A stretch of DNA of 64,000 bases from Puniceicoccaceae bacterium (GTDB lineage: Bacteria > Verrucomicrobiota > Verrucomicrobiia > Opitutales > JAFGAQ01), in NCBI GenBank assembly GCA_028285755.1, contig JANQOQ010000001.1:1-64000 (forward strand). The letters run 5' to 3'. A program made the translations under genes and the position numbers. Shown piece after piece: positions 16,722 to 26,310 of the stretch (its first letter is position 1; each line of letters opens with the position of its first letter). Under the pieces are notes generated by a model. That model ran no database searches. It was not told the origin of the DNA and saw only the letters and a program-made list of their open reading frames with translations.

Positions 16722-18062
16722 TTAGTCGGCTATTTCGGCAGTAAAGTTTTCAACTATCATATCATCTACAAATTCTATAGTGCCCTTTTCGTGACCACGT
16801 ACGTGAACATTTTTGAGGTGGAGGTTCTGGATTAAGCTGCCCGGCAGACCGACGATCTCGATTGATTTACGAGCGCTTTCAGAATACACATTCTCAATAA
16901 AGAGATTTCTGACTATAGGCAGTGCCAGCCCCATCAGTTGCTGGGCTGCATCCCCTCTCTCCAGGGGTTCCATATTATAGTTGAGAGTTAATCGTATGGC
17001 TTCGTGACGTATGTTTTTCATACTGATGTTGCGAATTGTGATATTCTCTACCACCCCGCCTCGTCCAGGTCTGGTTTTGAGGCGAATGCCCCGGTCTGTA
17101 TCATCAAATTCGCAATTTTCTACAAGGACATTACGCACACTGGATGACATTTCGCTACCGATCACGAACCCCCCATTACCTTGTTGAACCCTGGAGTTGC
17201 GCACCACCACGTTTTCAGTCGGAAGGTCAGGCTCCAGCACATCCACCCCTCGACCCGATTTCAGGCAGATCGCATCGTCTCCTGTGTCCAGAAAGCAGTT
17301 TTCTATCAGCACATTGCGGCAGCCATCAATATCGATCCCGTCGTTATTCGGCCCGAGTGAAATGACCTCGATGTTGCGAATTATGATATTTTCTGAATAA
17401 ACTGGATGGATCATCCAGGATGGACCATCGATAAACCGAGGGCCATCCAGCAGAATATTTTTGCAATGTATAAATTGAACAAACGGAGGCCGCACCCCGT
17501 CTTCGGGTGTCCCGAATATCCGCTCTTTAATCGGCACTTTTTCATTGCCCATTTCAAACAGGCGAACCATACCCGGCTGATTTTGTTTCCACGGCCACCA
17601 TACCTGGCCGTTGCCGTCGATAGTGCCTTTCCCGGTAATGGCTATATTGGTGGCATCTCTGGCGTAGATCGGCGGTGAATAATTATAGCATAGGTAACCA
17701 CCTCTTTGGATTAACACGACGGGCAAATAGTCTTCGAATCGGTCGCTGAATTCCAAATAAGCCCCCTCTTCCAGGTGAAGGTTCACGTTGTCTAATAGTT
17801 TTATGGGGCCTGTGAGCCACTTGCCTGCCGGGATGATAACACGACCGCCTCCCTGCGTGGAGCATTCCTGAATCGCAGAGCGGATGGCTTCCGAGGTGGC
17901 TACAATATCGTCGGGTTGCGCGCCAAGTTCCACAATGGAATAATCGACATCGCGGAAAGCCGGTGGCTGAGGATCAAAGGTTTCCAGCCAAGCGAGATCG
18001 GTTCTGGCATTCAGTGATATCCCTACAATTAAGAGAGAAAGGACTAGTATATTTTTAAACAT
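16722..18062 (-). CDS. GH28 polygalacturonase-like enzyme
   Basis: 446 residues from the ATG at 18062 (an ATG at 18068 adds MP); the open frame further upstream runs into a terminator hairpin and is rejected. A signal peptide is followed by a right-handed beta-helix of repeated NxxIxN turns. GH28 catalytic aspartates are present (NNDG near 239 and TGDDA near 260-264, counted from 18062), as is the RLK triplet (near 327-329). The usual GHG histidine is replaced by Asn in QGNGGFVIGSE. It probably acts on a galacturonate-like or other uronate linkage in the periplasm. It follows the TonB receptor after a terminator. Confidence 0.85.
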   Translation of the reverse strand: MFKNILVLSLLIVGISLNARTDLAWLETFDPQPPAFRDVDYSIVELGAQPDDIVATSEAIRSAIQECSTQGGGRVIIPAGKWLTGPIKLLDNVNLHLEEGAYLEFSDRFEDYLPVVLIQRGGYLCYNYSPPIYARDATNIAITGKGTIDGNGQVWWPWKQNQPGMVRLFEMGNEKVPIKERIFGTPEDGVRPPFVQFIHCKNILLDGPRFIDGPSWMIHPVYSENIIIRNIEVISLGPNNDGIDIDGCRNVLIENCFLDTGDDAICLKSGRGVDVLEPDLPTENVVVRNSRVQQGNGGFVIGSEMSSSVRNVLVENCEFDDTDRGIRLKTRPGRGGVVENITIRNISMKNIRHEAIRLTLNYNMEPLERGDAAQQLMGLALPIVRNLFIENVYSESARKSIEIVGLPGSLIQNLHLKNVHVRGHEKGTIEFVDDMIVENFTAEIAD

Positions 18063-18067
18063 GGGCA

Positions 18068-18098
18068 TAAAAAACAACGGGGCTGATCGCCCCGTTGT
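18068..18098 (-). terminator. Rho-independent terminator between TonB receptor and GH28
   Basis: A perfect 10-bp stem (arms 18074-18083 and 18089-18098, core AACGGGGC) with a 5-nt loop. Read on the minus strand it is followed by six T, directly abutting the GH28 start codon at 18068/18062. Confidence 0.88.
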
Positions 18099-18122
18099 CA
18101 TTATAATTATTGTAAGTAATTT

Positions 18123-21100
18123 TTAGAAACTAAAGGTGTTGCGGATGGTCCACTCGAGGGGAGTGGGGATACGCCATGCAACCTCGGCACCATCGGGGTT
18201 TGCCTTTATGGGTACCAACTCATCATCATTCAACAGATTGCGCACGTTGAGCTGGATTTTCCAGTCAATGCGGTCGTTCCATATTTTGCGTGTGTAGCCT
18301 ACCCATGCATCCACCCTTATTTCTGAGTCGCCAAAGAAGGGGCGATCAACATCGATATTGAATGCTCCGTCCTCGAATTCACGCAATGCAAAACCGATAA
18401 TGGATTCATCTTCCCAGCGAATAGCACCCCCTACGTTTACGCCTTCAAGCGTACCATCGGTAAAGCGGTAATTGGTGATCACGTTGAATCTCCACTCGCG
18501 CAACTCCGGGTTTTTCTGCCCGTCCAGGGCTTCTACCCGCCGTAATCTGTTGAAGAAATTCTGTGCATCCAATTGCACGGTATTTCGACTGGTGCTGGAT
18601 ATAAAATCCCTCAGGTTTCCAAGGAACGCCTGCTCCCAATTAGTCTCGAGAGTTCCATCCCCATCGAAGTCATAGGCGGGTGTATTCACAAATTCGCGGA
18701 ATGTGGCTGCCGCATTATTTGAGATAGCCTCCTGCCTATAAGCATTAAAGAGAATATTCCAGTTGGGAGTCGGGTTGTAGACGAGCTCAATTTCAACGCC
18801 CTTGGTCTCAAGATCCTGTACCGCTGATGCCGGGATACCCCCCGTTAGTTGAGCCCCCTCCACAGGATCATAAGTAAAGCCGACACGATCCAGGTAATCC
18901 TGAGGGGGTGGAACGTATTGTATATCCGCGATACCGTCGCCATTGGTGTCTATCTCGGGGAATATATCATCGTCCAGATTGGCATTAAAGTCAGGATTAC
19001 GTTCAGCACCCGGTTGATCCGTAAACTCCAGCACTCGCCCGTGTATTCCTGCAAATGTATTCAGGCTTGGAACATCACTTGCGCCTACGTTGGACTGAGT
19101 GGTCTCGTACCAGGTTGTCCTCACGATAAATTTGTTGTCAAACAAACCTACTGTAAACCCGTAATCGGTTGTTTCGCCAGTGGGTGAGCTGATCAGGCTT
19201 CCGTCCGGATTAAAGCGGCTACGCGCGGGCTGAAAGTTTTCCGACTCCCCGTAATGAACATTGAGTGTGGAGAGGCCTTTGACTTTTTCCAACCAGGAGT
19301 TGGGTGTTTTAAGCACAAAGCCGTAATTCCAGGTGGAGTCTTTGCTCAATAATGGATCGTCATCAATCAATGGGAAATCCGTGATAATGAAGCCGTTGTC
19401 ATCGCGCTCGGGAGCACCTCTGGCTTTGGACACCAGATCATCCTGTCTCCATGAAACGGTGGTAATAAGCACATCTTTAATGAGACTGCTCTGGAGAACA
19501 AATGCCAAAGATTCCACATTACGGCTGGTACGGGTAGCCGAGTTGATAGCATTCTCCGTCAGGGCCAGCTGAACATTCTGGAATTGACCTTGTGGAAGTG
19601 GAGAACGTCCACTATTACCTGCCAGGCGATAAAAACCATCTCCAGCGATTTCGTTGTTTGGCATCTGCGCCACCCGGATGTTGCTAATGTTAGCTCCCGC
19701 CGGTGTGTTACGATCCGCAATCGATGGCCCTAAATAGTGCACCGAACCGACTCTGCGGCCCTGAGTGCTGGTTAAAGAGGTATTGCGGTTCCAAAGATTA
19801 TCAAGCCCTGTAACTACGGGAACTCCGCTAAAGCCTATTCGATCTTCCTGGGAATCACTGAATAAGCCGGTAATCGTGTGCTTGCCCAGCCACCTAATGA
19901 TTTTGTTATCATTCTCCGTGAAATCAATCTCTGCAAAGATGGTTGCGCGGAAGTCTTCTCTCTCTTCTTTGCTACCTCCGTAGTAGCCGCTACCAGATAC
20001 AAAAGGGCGCCCAAAATTCTTATTGGGAGTACCGTCCATCAGTGTGGTATTAATGTCAATCGAGAGCCCGGTTCTCGCACCTGCATTGAAGCGACCCCCG
20101 TATTCCTGCTCGATTGTTTCGCTCGCATAGGCGATCTCGAAGCCTACCTTATCGTCAAAGAGTAACTGCTCGATAAAGATGTTTTTAGCGTCAAACTCGA
20201 AATTTTCGTACTTATTGGGCCCATCAATAAGCAGTTTGCGAAAGTCAAAGATAGAGCGGTCTGATAACGTGGGTGAAGAGTAAAAAGCCGCATACGGCAG
20301 CGTTCCCCCGGTGGGGCTGCGATAGTCCCGCAATGCGGTATTCAGATTCGTAGCCTGCATGAATACACCTGTAGAGTTCTCGACCACGTTGTTTGAAATA
20401 CCCTGGCGGCCAATAATACGAGGTAGAACCGTTCCGTCTCCATAAGGGTCGCTGGGAATTATGTTACCGGGTCCTTCAAAAATCATGGAAACGCCGCGGT
20501 GGTAACTATCCACAACGTGATGGGTCAAGCGTGCATTGGTGGAGTAGGGATCGTTTGGATCCGTCACTGCACCGCGAGGCCAGCTTCTCGTGCCCATATT
20601 ACCACTGTCCCAAGGGAGTTTGGCAGGCAAATTTAGCGTACCTAAAATATCGACATCCCATGGATGAAACCAGGGAGTAATCAAGTCGGTAACCGGGATT
20701 GTGCGCGGGCGGTTGGCATCCTGCTTACCGTCTTCGAAACTTCCACGAATGGTGGTGAGCCCCCAGGTGTTGTCATCTTCACCAAACAGGTCTTTCTGAA
20801 ATTTGAAGGTTGCATGTACGCGCTGGTCTTCCTGAAACGCCGGATCCTGCTCAAACTTCTCATCATCGTGCAATGCCATGACGCGAATGGCGAGGACGTC
20901 ATCGATAATCTGGCGATTAATATCAAATGATGCCCGGTATGAGCCATAACTACCAAATGTGAAATCCACCCGGGTGGCATCCTTGTATATGGCTTGTTTC
21001 AGCGAGTTATTAATGATACCCGCCGGGCTACCCAGGCCGAATAATACCGCATTGGAACCGCGATTGATTTCGATACGGGTTGTATTATAGCTGTCAAACG

Positions 21101-21995
21101 GTATGGATGAGCGAAAATAATCACGCGCTCTATCCGCACTTGCCAAGCCCCGAATACGGGTGGATGCCAGTATATTGTTACGGGTGGACTCATCATTAAT
21201 TTGGGCGGAAGTTCCCGTAGTAGCGAAATTCGTGAAATTACCTCCTACCCCTGCGACTTCGGTTCCCGTGGTATATACAAGGATATCGAGTGCATCCGTG
21301 GAGTTTGTGTCGTTCATAAGTTCTTCGGTAACGACGGTAATGGAAGTGGAAATATCTTCCAGATTTGAGCGTATGCGGGTACCGGCCAGCGTGGATGTTG
21401 CGAGGTAGCCGACGTCCTCTGTGCTTTCGATAGTAAAGGGTGAGAGCAGGAGAATGTCTTCATCTTCCTGTTCTTCCTGCGCAAATGTAGCTGCCTGAGT
21501 GGCAGTCAGCGCGAGTGCGCCCAGGAGGAGCCTCCTGAGGGGGTTGGTTTGTCTTCTATTTCGAGTAAACATTTTAGTTTCTTGATCAGTATTATCAGTA
21601 TTTGGGTTTTGTAGTTTTTGAGTGGATCGACCTTCATTTTCATCATCAGGTCGAGTGGCTAAGACGATTGCATAGGCACCACTCCAGCTATCCCGGACGA
21701 CCCCGAGTGGGGTGTCCTCCAGCATCTGATTTAATACTTCGTACGCTAAAAAATATCCATTTACTGCGGCAGTCGTAACTCCTTCGGTGATTTCGGGCAC
21801 GAACATCACGTCGACCTGCCCTTGCTGGGCTACCATGGGCAAAGTGGTCTGTGCTTCTCCAGCCGGTATTTGAAAGATTGTCAGTTGCTCCTGATGATCT
21901 GCAGCCTGCATGCACAGCAATACCAGCATGCAACAAACGGCAAACCACCGTTTGGATGCAATCGTTGATTGCAACAGATAAGGCTCTAGATTCAT
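18123..21995 (-). CDS. TonB-dependent receptor with N-terminal STN signalling domain
   Basis: 1290 residues from the ATG at 21995, which begins a signal peptide ending near QAADHQ. An STN (secretin/TonB short N-terminal) domain follows (about 30-115 from that start: FQIPAGEAQTTLPMVAQQG and onward). About residue 142 a second ATG (21572) opens another complete signal peptide (basic RRQTNPLRR, core LLLGALALTATQ, cleavage near FAQ), then the plug domain (TVVTEELMNDTNSTDALDIL) and a 22-strand-type barrel ending in the aromatic terminus WTIRNTFSF. It should import oligosaccharides across the outer membrane using TonB energy. The STN domain fits regulation by the adjacent FecR and ECF sigma genes. 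No SusD gene accompanies it. Confidence 0.9.
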   Translation of the reverse strand: MNLEPYLLQSTIASKRWFAVCCMLVLLCMQAADHQEQLTIFQIPAGEAQTTLPMVAQQGQVDVMFVPEITEGVTTAAVNGYFLAYEVLNQMLEDTPLGVVRDSWSGAYAIVLATRPDDENEGRSTQKLQNPNTDNTDQETKMFTRNRRQTNPLRRLLLGALALTATQAATFAQEEQEDEDILLLSPFTIESTEDVGYLATSTLAGTRIRSNLEDISTSITVVTEELMNDTNSTDALDILVYTTGTEVAGVGGNFTNFATTGTSAQINDESTRNNILASTRIRGLASADRARDYFRSSIPFDSYNTTRIEINRGSNAVLFGLGSPAGIINNSLKQAIYKDATRVDFTFGSYGSYRASFDINRQIIDDVLAIRVMALHDDEKFEQDPAFQEDQRVHATFKFQKDLFGEDDNTWGLTTIRGSFEDGKQDANRPRTIPVTDLITPWFHPWDVDILGTLNLPAKLPWDSGNMGTRSWPRGAVTDPNDPYSTNARLTHHVVDSYHRGVSMIFEGPGNIIPSDPYGDGTVLPRIIGRQGISNNVVENSTGVFMQATNLNTALRDYRSPTGGTLPYAAFYSSPTLSDRSIFDFRKLLIDGPNKYENFEFDAKNIFIEQLLFDDKVGFEIAYASETIEQEYGGRFNAGARTGLSIDINTTLMDGTPNKNFGRPFVSGSGYYGGSKEEREDFRATIFAEIDFTENDNKIIRWLGKHTITGLFSDSQEDRIGFSGVPVVTGLDNLWNRNTSLTSTQGRRVGSVHYLGPSIADRNTPAGANISNIRVAQMPNNEIAGDGFYRLAGNSGRSPLPQGQFQNVQLALTENAINSATRTSRNVESLAFVLQSSLIKDVLITTVSWRQDDLVSKARGAPERDDNGFIITDFPLIDDDPLLSKDSTWNYGFVLKTPNSWLEKVKGLSTLNVHYGESENFQPARSRFNPDGSLISSPTGETTDYGFTVGLFDNKFIVRTTWYETTQSNVGASDVPSLNTFAGIHGRVLEFTDQPGAERNPDFNANLDDDIFPEIDTNGDGIADIQYVPPPQDYLDRVGFTYDPVEGAQLTGGIPASAVQDLETKGVEIELVYNPTPNWNILFNAYRQEAISNNAAATFREFVNTPAYDFDGDGTLETNWEQAFLGNLRDFISSTSRNTVQLDAQNFFNRLRRVEALDGQKNPELREWRFNVITNYRFTDGTLEGVNVGGAIRWEDESIIGFALREFEDGAFNIDVDRPFFGDSEIRVDAWVGYTRKIWNDRIDWKIQLNVRNLLNDDELVPIKANPDGAEVAWRIPTPLEWTIRNTFSF

Positions 21996-22114
21996 GTAGG
22001 GGCATGGAGCAACACTTGGGTTACTCCAGAGACGATTGCCTTTAATTATCAGGTGAAAAAAAAATCTAACGTCGTAAGAAAATCTTTTGAGAATGATTAG
22101 TGACACTGATTCAC

Positions 22115-23179
22115 TCAATTATCCTTAAGTTGGATAGTGATATCAGTATCCCCACGCTCAACCGCAACAGGCATGGTAAGTTCCAACAATCTGAGGAATC
22201 CATCAAGGTTGCTGGAACGGAAGGTAGCGGTCATATACATGTCAGCCGCTTCACGATCCAGAATCCTCAGTTGTGCGGGATGATATTTATTAAACTCGGC
22301 CACAATCTCGCTTAAGGGTTGATTTTCAAATGCCAGAACCCGGTGTTTCCAAGCGAGTTTTACATCCAAATCTTCTTCATTTATATCTTCCACCAATGGT
22401 TCTTCCGCAAATTCTGAGAACGAGACGTAACTGCGTTGACCCGCAGTGAGTTCAGGGGTCGATTGCAAACTCTCCCAACTGTCGGTATCTGCTTCGGATT
22501 CAGTTTTCGTGAGGGGATTTACACTTACGCGCCCATGGGTAACCAGGACTTCCAGTGACTCTTCTTCCAAATTTACGCTGAAGGCCGTACCTATCGCTTG
22601 AATATCCACGCCCCGGGCATTGACAATAAAGGGGCGCCCGGGATTTTTCGCTACGTTAAAAAACGCTTCACCCGATAGCAGCTGCAAGCGACGCTCATTC
22701 GCATCAAAATCAATAAATATCTGAGCTCCTTTATTGAGTTCGATGACGCTGCCATCACTCAAGCGGTGAATCTCATAAGTGTGTGCCATGCTGCCTACAT
22801 CCGGAAGATAACCATTCTGAATATCAGAAGATCTTCCAATGCTTAGCCAGAGGCTTAGGGCTATGAGCAGGCAGGCGGCAATACTTGCAGCTAAGGTGCC
22901 GCGAAACCATTTCGACTCGTGCCAGTGCACGGCCAATAAATCGGGATTGGGCTCTTCGCTATGCTCGGGCCTCCATTCGACCAGGCTGTCGAATTGTTTC
23001 CAGTTTTGCTTGCGCAGGCAATACCATTCGCTGTGACGGGGGTCTGCCGCCATCCAGTCAAAAAAGGCATCCTGCTCTTCAGGCGTGAGCCCCTGATCTT
23101 CTTTGATAAGCCAGTCGAGTGCGGCTTCATCAATCAGTCGCTCTTCTTCGGATTTATATTCTGGAGAATCGTCTTTCAT
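22115..23179 (-). CDS. FecR-family anti-sigma/transmembrane sensor
   Basis: 354 residues. The N-terminal cytoplasmic part (about 15-60, with ALDWLIKEDQGLTPEEQ) matches the DUF4880 sigma-binding segment. A single membrane helix (about 93-115, TLAASIAACLLIALSLWL) is followed by the FecR beta domain (VNARGVDIQAIGTAFSV near 185) and a C-terminal DUF4974-like part (ENQPLSEIVAEFNKYHP near 295). Such proteins hold the ECF sigma factor and release it when the STN domain of the partner receptor reports ligand. It lies between the sigma gene (6 bp away) and the receptor gene. Confidence 0.93.
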   Translation of the reverse strand: MKDDSPEYKSEEERLIDEAALDWLIKEDQGLTPEEQDAFFDWMAADPRHSEWYCLRKQNWKQFDSLVEWRPEHSEEPNPDLLAVHWHESKWFRGTLAASIAACLLIALSLWLSIGRSSDIQNGYLPDVGSMAHTYEIHRLSDGSVIELNKGAQIFIDFDANERRLQLLSGEAFFNVAKNPGRPFIVNARGVDIQAIGTAFSVNLEEESLEVLVTHGRVSVNPLTKTESEADTDSWESLQSTPELTAGQRSYVSFSEFAEEPLVEDINEEDLDVKLAWKHRVLAFENQPLSEIVAEFNKYHPAQLRILDREAADMYMTATFRSSNLDGFLRLLELTMPVAVERGDTDITIQLKDN

Positions 23180-23185
23180 TTTACC

Positions 23186-23719
23186 CTATTTGACATGCTC
23201 CTTCATGTATGCTGAACATTTTTTGACACCGATTTTTAATTGGGTAGCTACTGTGTTTACCGAAATTCCCAGCTTTTCTGCAATCTCTATTTGCGACATG
23301 CAATAGACTTTGCGCAATGTAAAAATGCGCCTGCATTGAGCGGGCAGAGTCTGTATGGCTTTGGTTAATAGAGCAAGTTCCTGATTACGTGCGATGGACT
23401 CCGGTATGGAGTCCCCTGCATCCAAGACGTCTGAGTTTTCAGTTTCGGTTAAAGAGTTAAACTGAATAATTTTAGAACGGCGAACGATATCCATCGCCAA
23501 GTTCCGGGATACGGCAAACAAATAAGCTTTGGGGGCTTTTACTTCATTTTGATGATAGGCTTTCAGGATGCGGACGTAGGCTTCCTGTATAACGTCGTCA
23601 ATATCCACTCCACTGGAAAAGCGGTTGGATAGCCAAGCCTTTAGCATTGGTTCGTGGGGGTAGATATTTTCACGAAACCAGATGTCAGCCTGAAGCGCGT
23701 TTTTTTTAGGGTTTAACAT
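23186..23719 (-). CDS. ECF-type RNA polymerase sigma factor (FecI-like)
   Basis: 177 residues. Region 2 is visible in VDIDDVIQEAYVRILKAY and YLFAVSRNLAMDIVRR (about 38-80), and region 4 in LPAQCRRIFTLRK and MSQIEIAEKLGISVNTV (about 125-158). The sigma-70 extracytoplasmic-function subfamily directs transcription of genes controlled by its cognate FecR, here most likely the TonB receptor and the downstream glycoside hydrolases. It has its own candidate promoter at 23738-23771. Confidence 0.94.
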   Translation of the reverse strand: MLNPKKNALQADIWFRENIYPHEPMLKAWLSNRFSSGVDIDDVIQEAYVRILKAYHQNEVKAPKAYLFAVSRNLAMDIVRRSKIIQFNSLTETENSDVLDAGDSIPESIARNQELALLTKAIQTLPAQCRRIFTLRKVYCMSQIEIAEKLGISVNTVATQLKIGVKKCSAYMKEHVK

Positions 23720-23737
23720 GGATTTGGGGAGAATGCT

Positions 23738-23771
23738 ATTATAATATGCAGGATTGATAAGCGCAGGTCAA
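23738..23771 (-). promoter_or_regulatory. Candidate promoter for the ECF sigma gene
   Basis: On the minus strand a TATAAT sequence (23743-23738) lies 19 nt before the sigma start codon. A TTGACC box (23771-23766) overlaps the stop of the symporter gene but is 22 bp away; with CATATT as the -10 the spacing is 17 bp. Confidence 0.35.
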
Positions 23772-25426
23772 CGATTGGTTAACAAGCGTCTTGACATGAA
23801 AAACAAGTAGAGACCTATACCGGCGCAGAGGGTTCCGGCGGTGAGCGCGAGCTTTCCGCTGAGATCCGCCAGAGTAAAAAAGCTTACGCCAATGAAGAAG
23901 AAGCCTGCGATCATCAGTGAGAGGCCGAATAATTTGGCGAGTGCAGACTTAAAGCCAGGGTCAATACTGGGGATACGGTCTGCCGGGAGCGGAGTGCCGA
24001 TTTTGTCGAAAAACTGGTTTACTTTTTCCGGGATGTCTTTGTTGATGAGGCCGGAAATGATAAATGAGGTGAGGCAATAAGCGACAACCAGGAGTGTGGA
24101 GGTCTGCCAATCGAACCATCCCCAGATATTAAACGATAGCCCAAGAACCGCACCTCCGAAAACAGTGATCATTGCTCCCAATGAAGTGGGTCTTCGCATC
24201 AGCATACCGAATATAAGGGGCACAGACAGGGGAATGGCAAAGAGACTGTTAAAGAGTTTATGTGCCTCAAAGGCTCCGCCGAAGTTACCGACAAAGAGTG
24301 CGCCAAAGGTGATCACGAGGCCTACACTGATGGTCGCTATACGCGCGAAGTAGAATTGAGTTTTGTGGCTGCTTTTTTTGGCGAAAAGGCGTTTATACAC
24401 ATCGTTGGTGAGTACACCTGCAATGGCATTGAACTCCGAATTGAGCGCCGACATGGTGGCTGAGAACATGCCTGCAATCATGAGGCCCATCATACCAGCG
24501 GGCAGCAGCATCGCACAGAGGGTCACGTAGGATTGCTCCGGATCTGCGAGGTCCGGAACGATGACTTTGGCTGCGATTGCAGGCAGGAGGAATATAAAGG
24601 GTGTGGTAAAAAACAGGAATGCACTGCAGTACGCGACCTTGCTGGATGATTTCTCGTCTTTAACCGCGTAGAGTCGCTGAATAAATGCCCAGAGCGAATT
24701 GTATTTGAGCATCACCAGACAGTAGTAAGCGATGAGCCAGAGGGGTGCTCCCTTTTCACCGTTGAACCACTGCAGGTTTTCCGGAGCTTTTTCGATGATA
24801 CCGGTGAAGCCACCTGCTTCGTAGAGGGAGAGTGGCACGAGGATGAGGGTCGCGAAAAAGAGGACAATAAACTGGATGGTGTCCAACACGGTGACGGCCC
24901 AAAGACCCCCAATAATCGTGTAGAACGTAATGAGAAGCCCGGAGATCCAGATGGCTTCAGCGAGACTGATAGGCGTAACCGTCGAGATAAAGAGACCCGA
25001 TGCATAAAGGCGCACTGCGTTGTCGAGAAAGCGCAGTAAGAGGCCAACCCCGGAGAACATTTGACGGATCCCAACGTTGTAGCGCTGCTCGAGGTATTCG
25101 ATAGGGGTGGTGAGCTCAGCCCTGCGCCAGCGTTTGGCCATGACGCGGGCTGCAAAGATACAGGCGGGAACCGTCGACCAGAAGACCACCACGGCGATCA
25201 GACCATGCTCGTAGGCGATACCCGCGTAGCCAACAAAAACAAAAGTACTGAACATGGACATGAAATTGCTGACACCCGAAATATACCAGGGGATGGTGTT
25301 ACCGCCCACCAGATAGCCACCCACGTCTTTAACAAACCAACCAAAGAATAGACTGATAGCTGCCATCAGCAGCAGGTATGCGATGATGATGGTGTAATCG
25401 ATGCCTACGAGGTGCAGTTGTTCCAT
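23768..25426 (-). CDS. Sodium:solute symporter (SSS/SLC5 family)
   Basis: 552 residues with about 14 hydrophobic segments. Features of the LeuT-fold SSS family include the N-terminal GGNTIPWYISGVSNFMSMFS (about 35-55), the region LLRFLDNAVRLYASGLFIST (about 130-150) and MSALNSEFNAIAGVLTNDVY (about 326-345). It imports a sugar, uronate or other organic solute with sodium. It lies between the mannonate oxidoreductase gene and the ECF sigma gene in a uxaC-led block, so a uronate or short uronate oligosaccharide is the most likely substrate (inference). Confidence 0.9.
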   Translation of the reverse strand: MEQLHLVGIDYTIIIAYLLLMAAISLFFGWFVKDVGGYLVGGNTIPWYISGVSNFMSMFSTFVFVGYAGIAYEHGLIAVVVFWSTVPACIFAARVMAKRWRRAELTTPIEYLEQRYNVGIRQMFSGVGLLLRFLDNAVRLYASGLFISTVTPISLAEAIWISGLLITFYTIIGGLWAVTVLDTIQFIVLFFATLILVPLSLYEAGGFTGIIEKAPENLQWFNGEKGAPLWLIAYYCLVMLKYNSLWAFIQRLYAVKDEKSSSKVAYCSAFLFFTTPFIFLLPAIAAKVIVPDLADPEQSYVTLCAMLLPAGMMGLMIAGMFSATMSALNSEFNAIAGVLTNDVYKRLFAKKSSHKTQFYFARIATISVGLVITFGALFVGNFGGAFEAHKLFNSLFAIPLSVPLIFGMLMRRPTSLGAMITVFGGAVLGLSFNIWGWFDWQTSTLLVVAYCLTSFIISGLINKDIPEKVNQFFDKIGTPLPADRIPSIDPGFKSALAKLFGLSLMIAGFFFIGVSFFTLADLSGKLALTAGTLCAGIGLYLFFMSRRLLTNR

Positions 25427-25450
25427 TATCTTATCTCGGGTTCAGATTCA

Positions 25451-26293
25451 CTATAATCCTGCAGAAGCGAGGAAGCCACCGTCTACAGGGATGGTAATAC
25501 CGGTAACAAATGAGGCCGCTTCATCGTCTATGAGCCAATTCATGCAACCGAGGAGTTCCTTTGCTTCGCCGAAGCGTTTGGTGGGGGTATGGCGGATGAC
25601 CCCAGCGCCGCGATCACTGAAGCTGCCGTCGGGATTGTAGAGCAGCTTACGGCTGCGGTCATTTACAAAAAAGCCAGGCGCAATCGCATTCACCCGAACA
25701 CCCGAGGGTGCGAGATAAGCGGCCAGCCACTCGGTGAAACTTACAATCGCTGCCTTGGAGGCAGAGTAAGCCGCTACTTTGGGAAGTGCGTGGTAGCTGG
25801 TCATGGATGCAAAGTTGATGATTGAGCCCCTACCTTTTGCAGCCATATCTACCCCGAATACCTGGCTGGGGCGGACTGCTCCCATGAGGTTGAGGTTGAT
25901 ATTGGCCTCGAAGGCATCCATATCGAGCTTGAAGAAGCCTTTGGGGCCATCCTCCGTGAGTTCGGAGGGGTCATACTCGGTGATGTCAGTGATGGTGTCC
26001 GCTTCCTTACCACCCACTCCGTTGATGAGGATATCACAAGTGCCCAGTGAGGATGTAATTTTTGCACGGGCTTCCTTAAGAGCGGACATGTCGTTTACGT
26101 CCAAAGCGTGGCATTGAACTACCCCACCCGCCTGCTCTATGGCATCAGCGACGGTTTGCAGTTTGCCAAGGGTTCTCCCCATGAGGGCCAATGAGGCGCC
26201 TTGCCTTGCCAGATCTTTGGCCATTTCGGAGCATAGGGTGCCGCCTGCGCCAGTGACTATTACTACTTTACCACTTAGTGTTTTGTCAGACAT
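25451..26293 (-). CDS. SDR-family D-mannonate oxidoreductase (fructuronate reductase)
   Basis: 280 residues. The short-chain dehydrogenase signatures are complete: cofactor loop TGAGGTLC (14-21), NGVGG (91-95), Ser163 in NFASM, and Tyr176/Lys180 in YSASK. The size and the NGVGG and GFFVNDRSRKLLYNPDGS region fit the UxuB/YjmF type, which reduces D-fructuronate to D-mannonate with NADH. The assignment rests strongly on context: it starts 17 bp after uxaC (glucuronate isomerase), and uxuA is elsewhere in the window. A general sugar dehydrogenase role is the alternative. Confidence 0.82.
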   Translation of the reverse strand: MSDKTLSGKVVIVTGAGGTLCSEMAKDLARQGASLALMGRTLGKLQTVADAIEQAGGVVQCHALDVNDMSALKEARAKITSSLGTCDILINGVGGKEADTITDITEYDPSELTEDGPKGFFKLDMDAFEANINLNLMGAVRPSQVFGVDMAAKGRGSIINFASMTSYHALPKVAAYSASKAAIVSFTEWLAAYLAPSGVRVNAIAPGFFVNDRSRKLLYNPDGSFSDRGAGVIRHTPTKRFGEAKELLGCMNWLIDDEAASFVTGITIPVDGGFLASAGL

Positions 26294-26310
26294 GTTTTAG
26301 AAAATCGGGG

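Noticed and set aside
18068-18101. A longer GH28 start
   Set aside because: The extra codons are the terminator hairpin of the upstream receptor gene.
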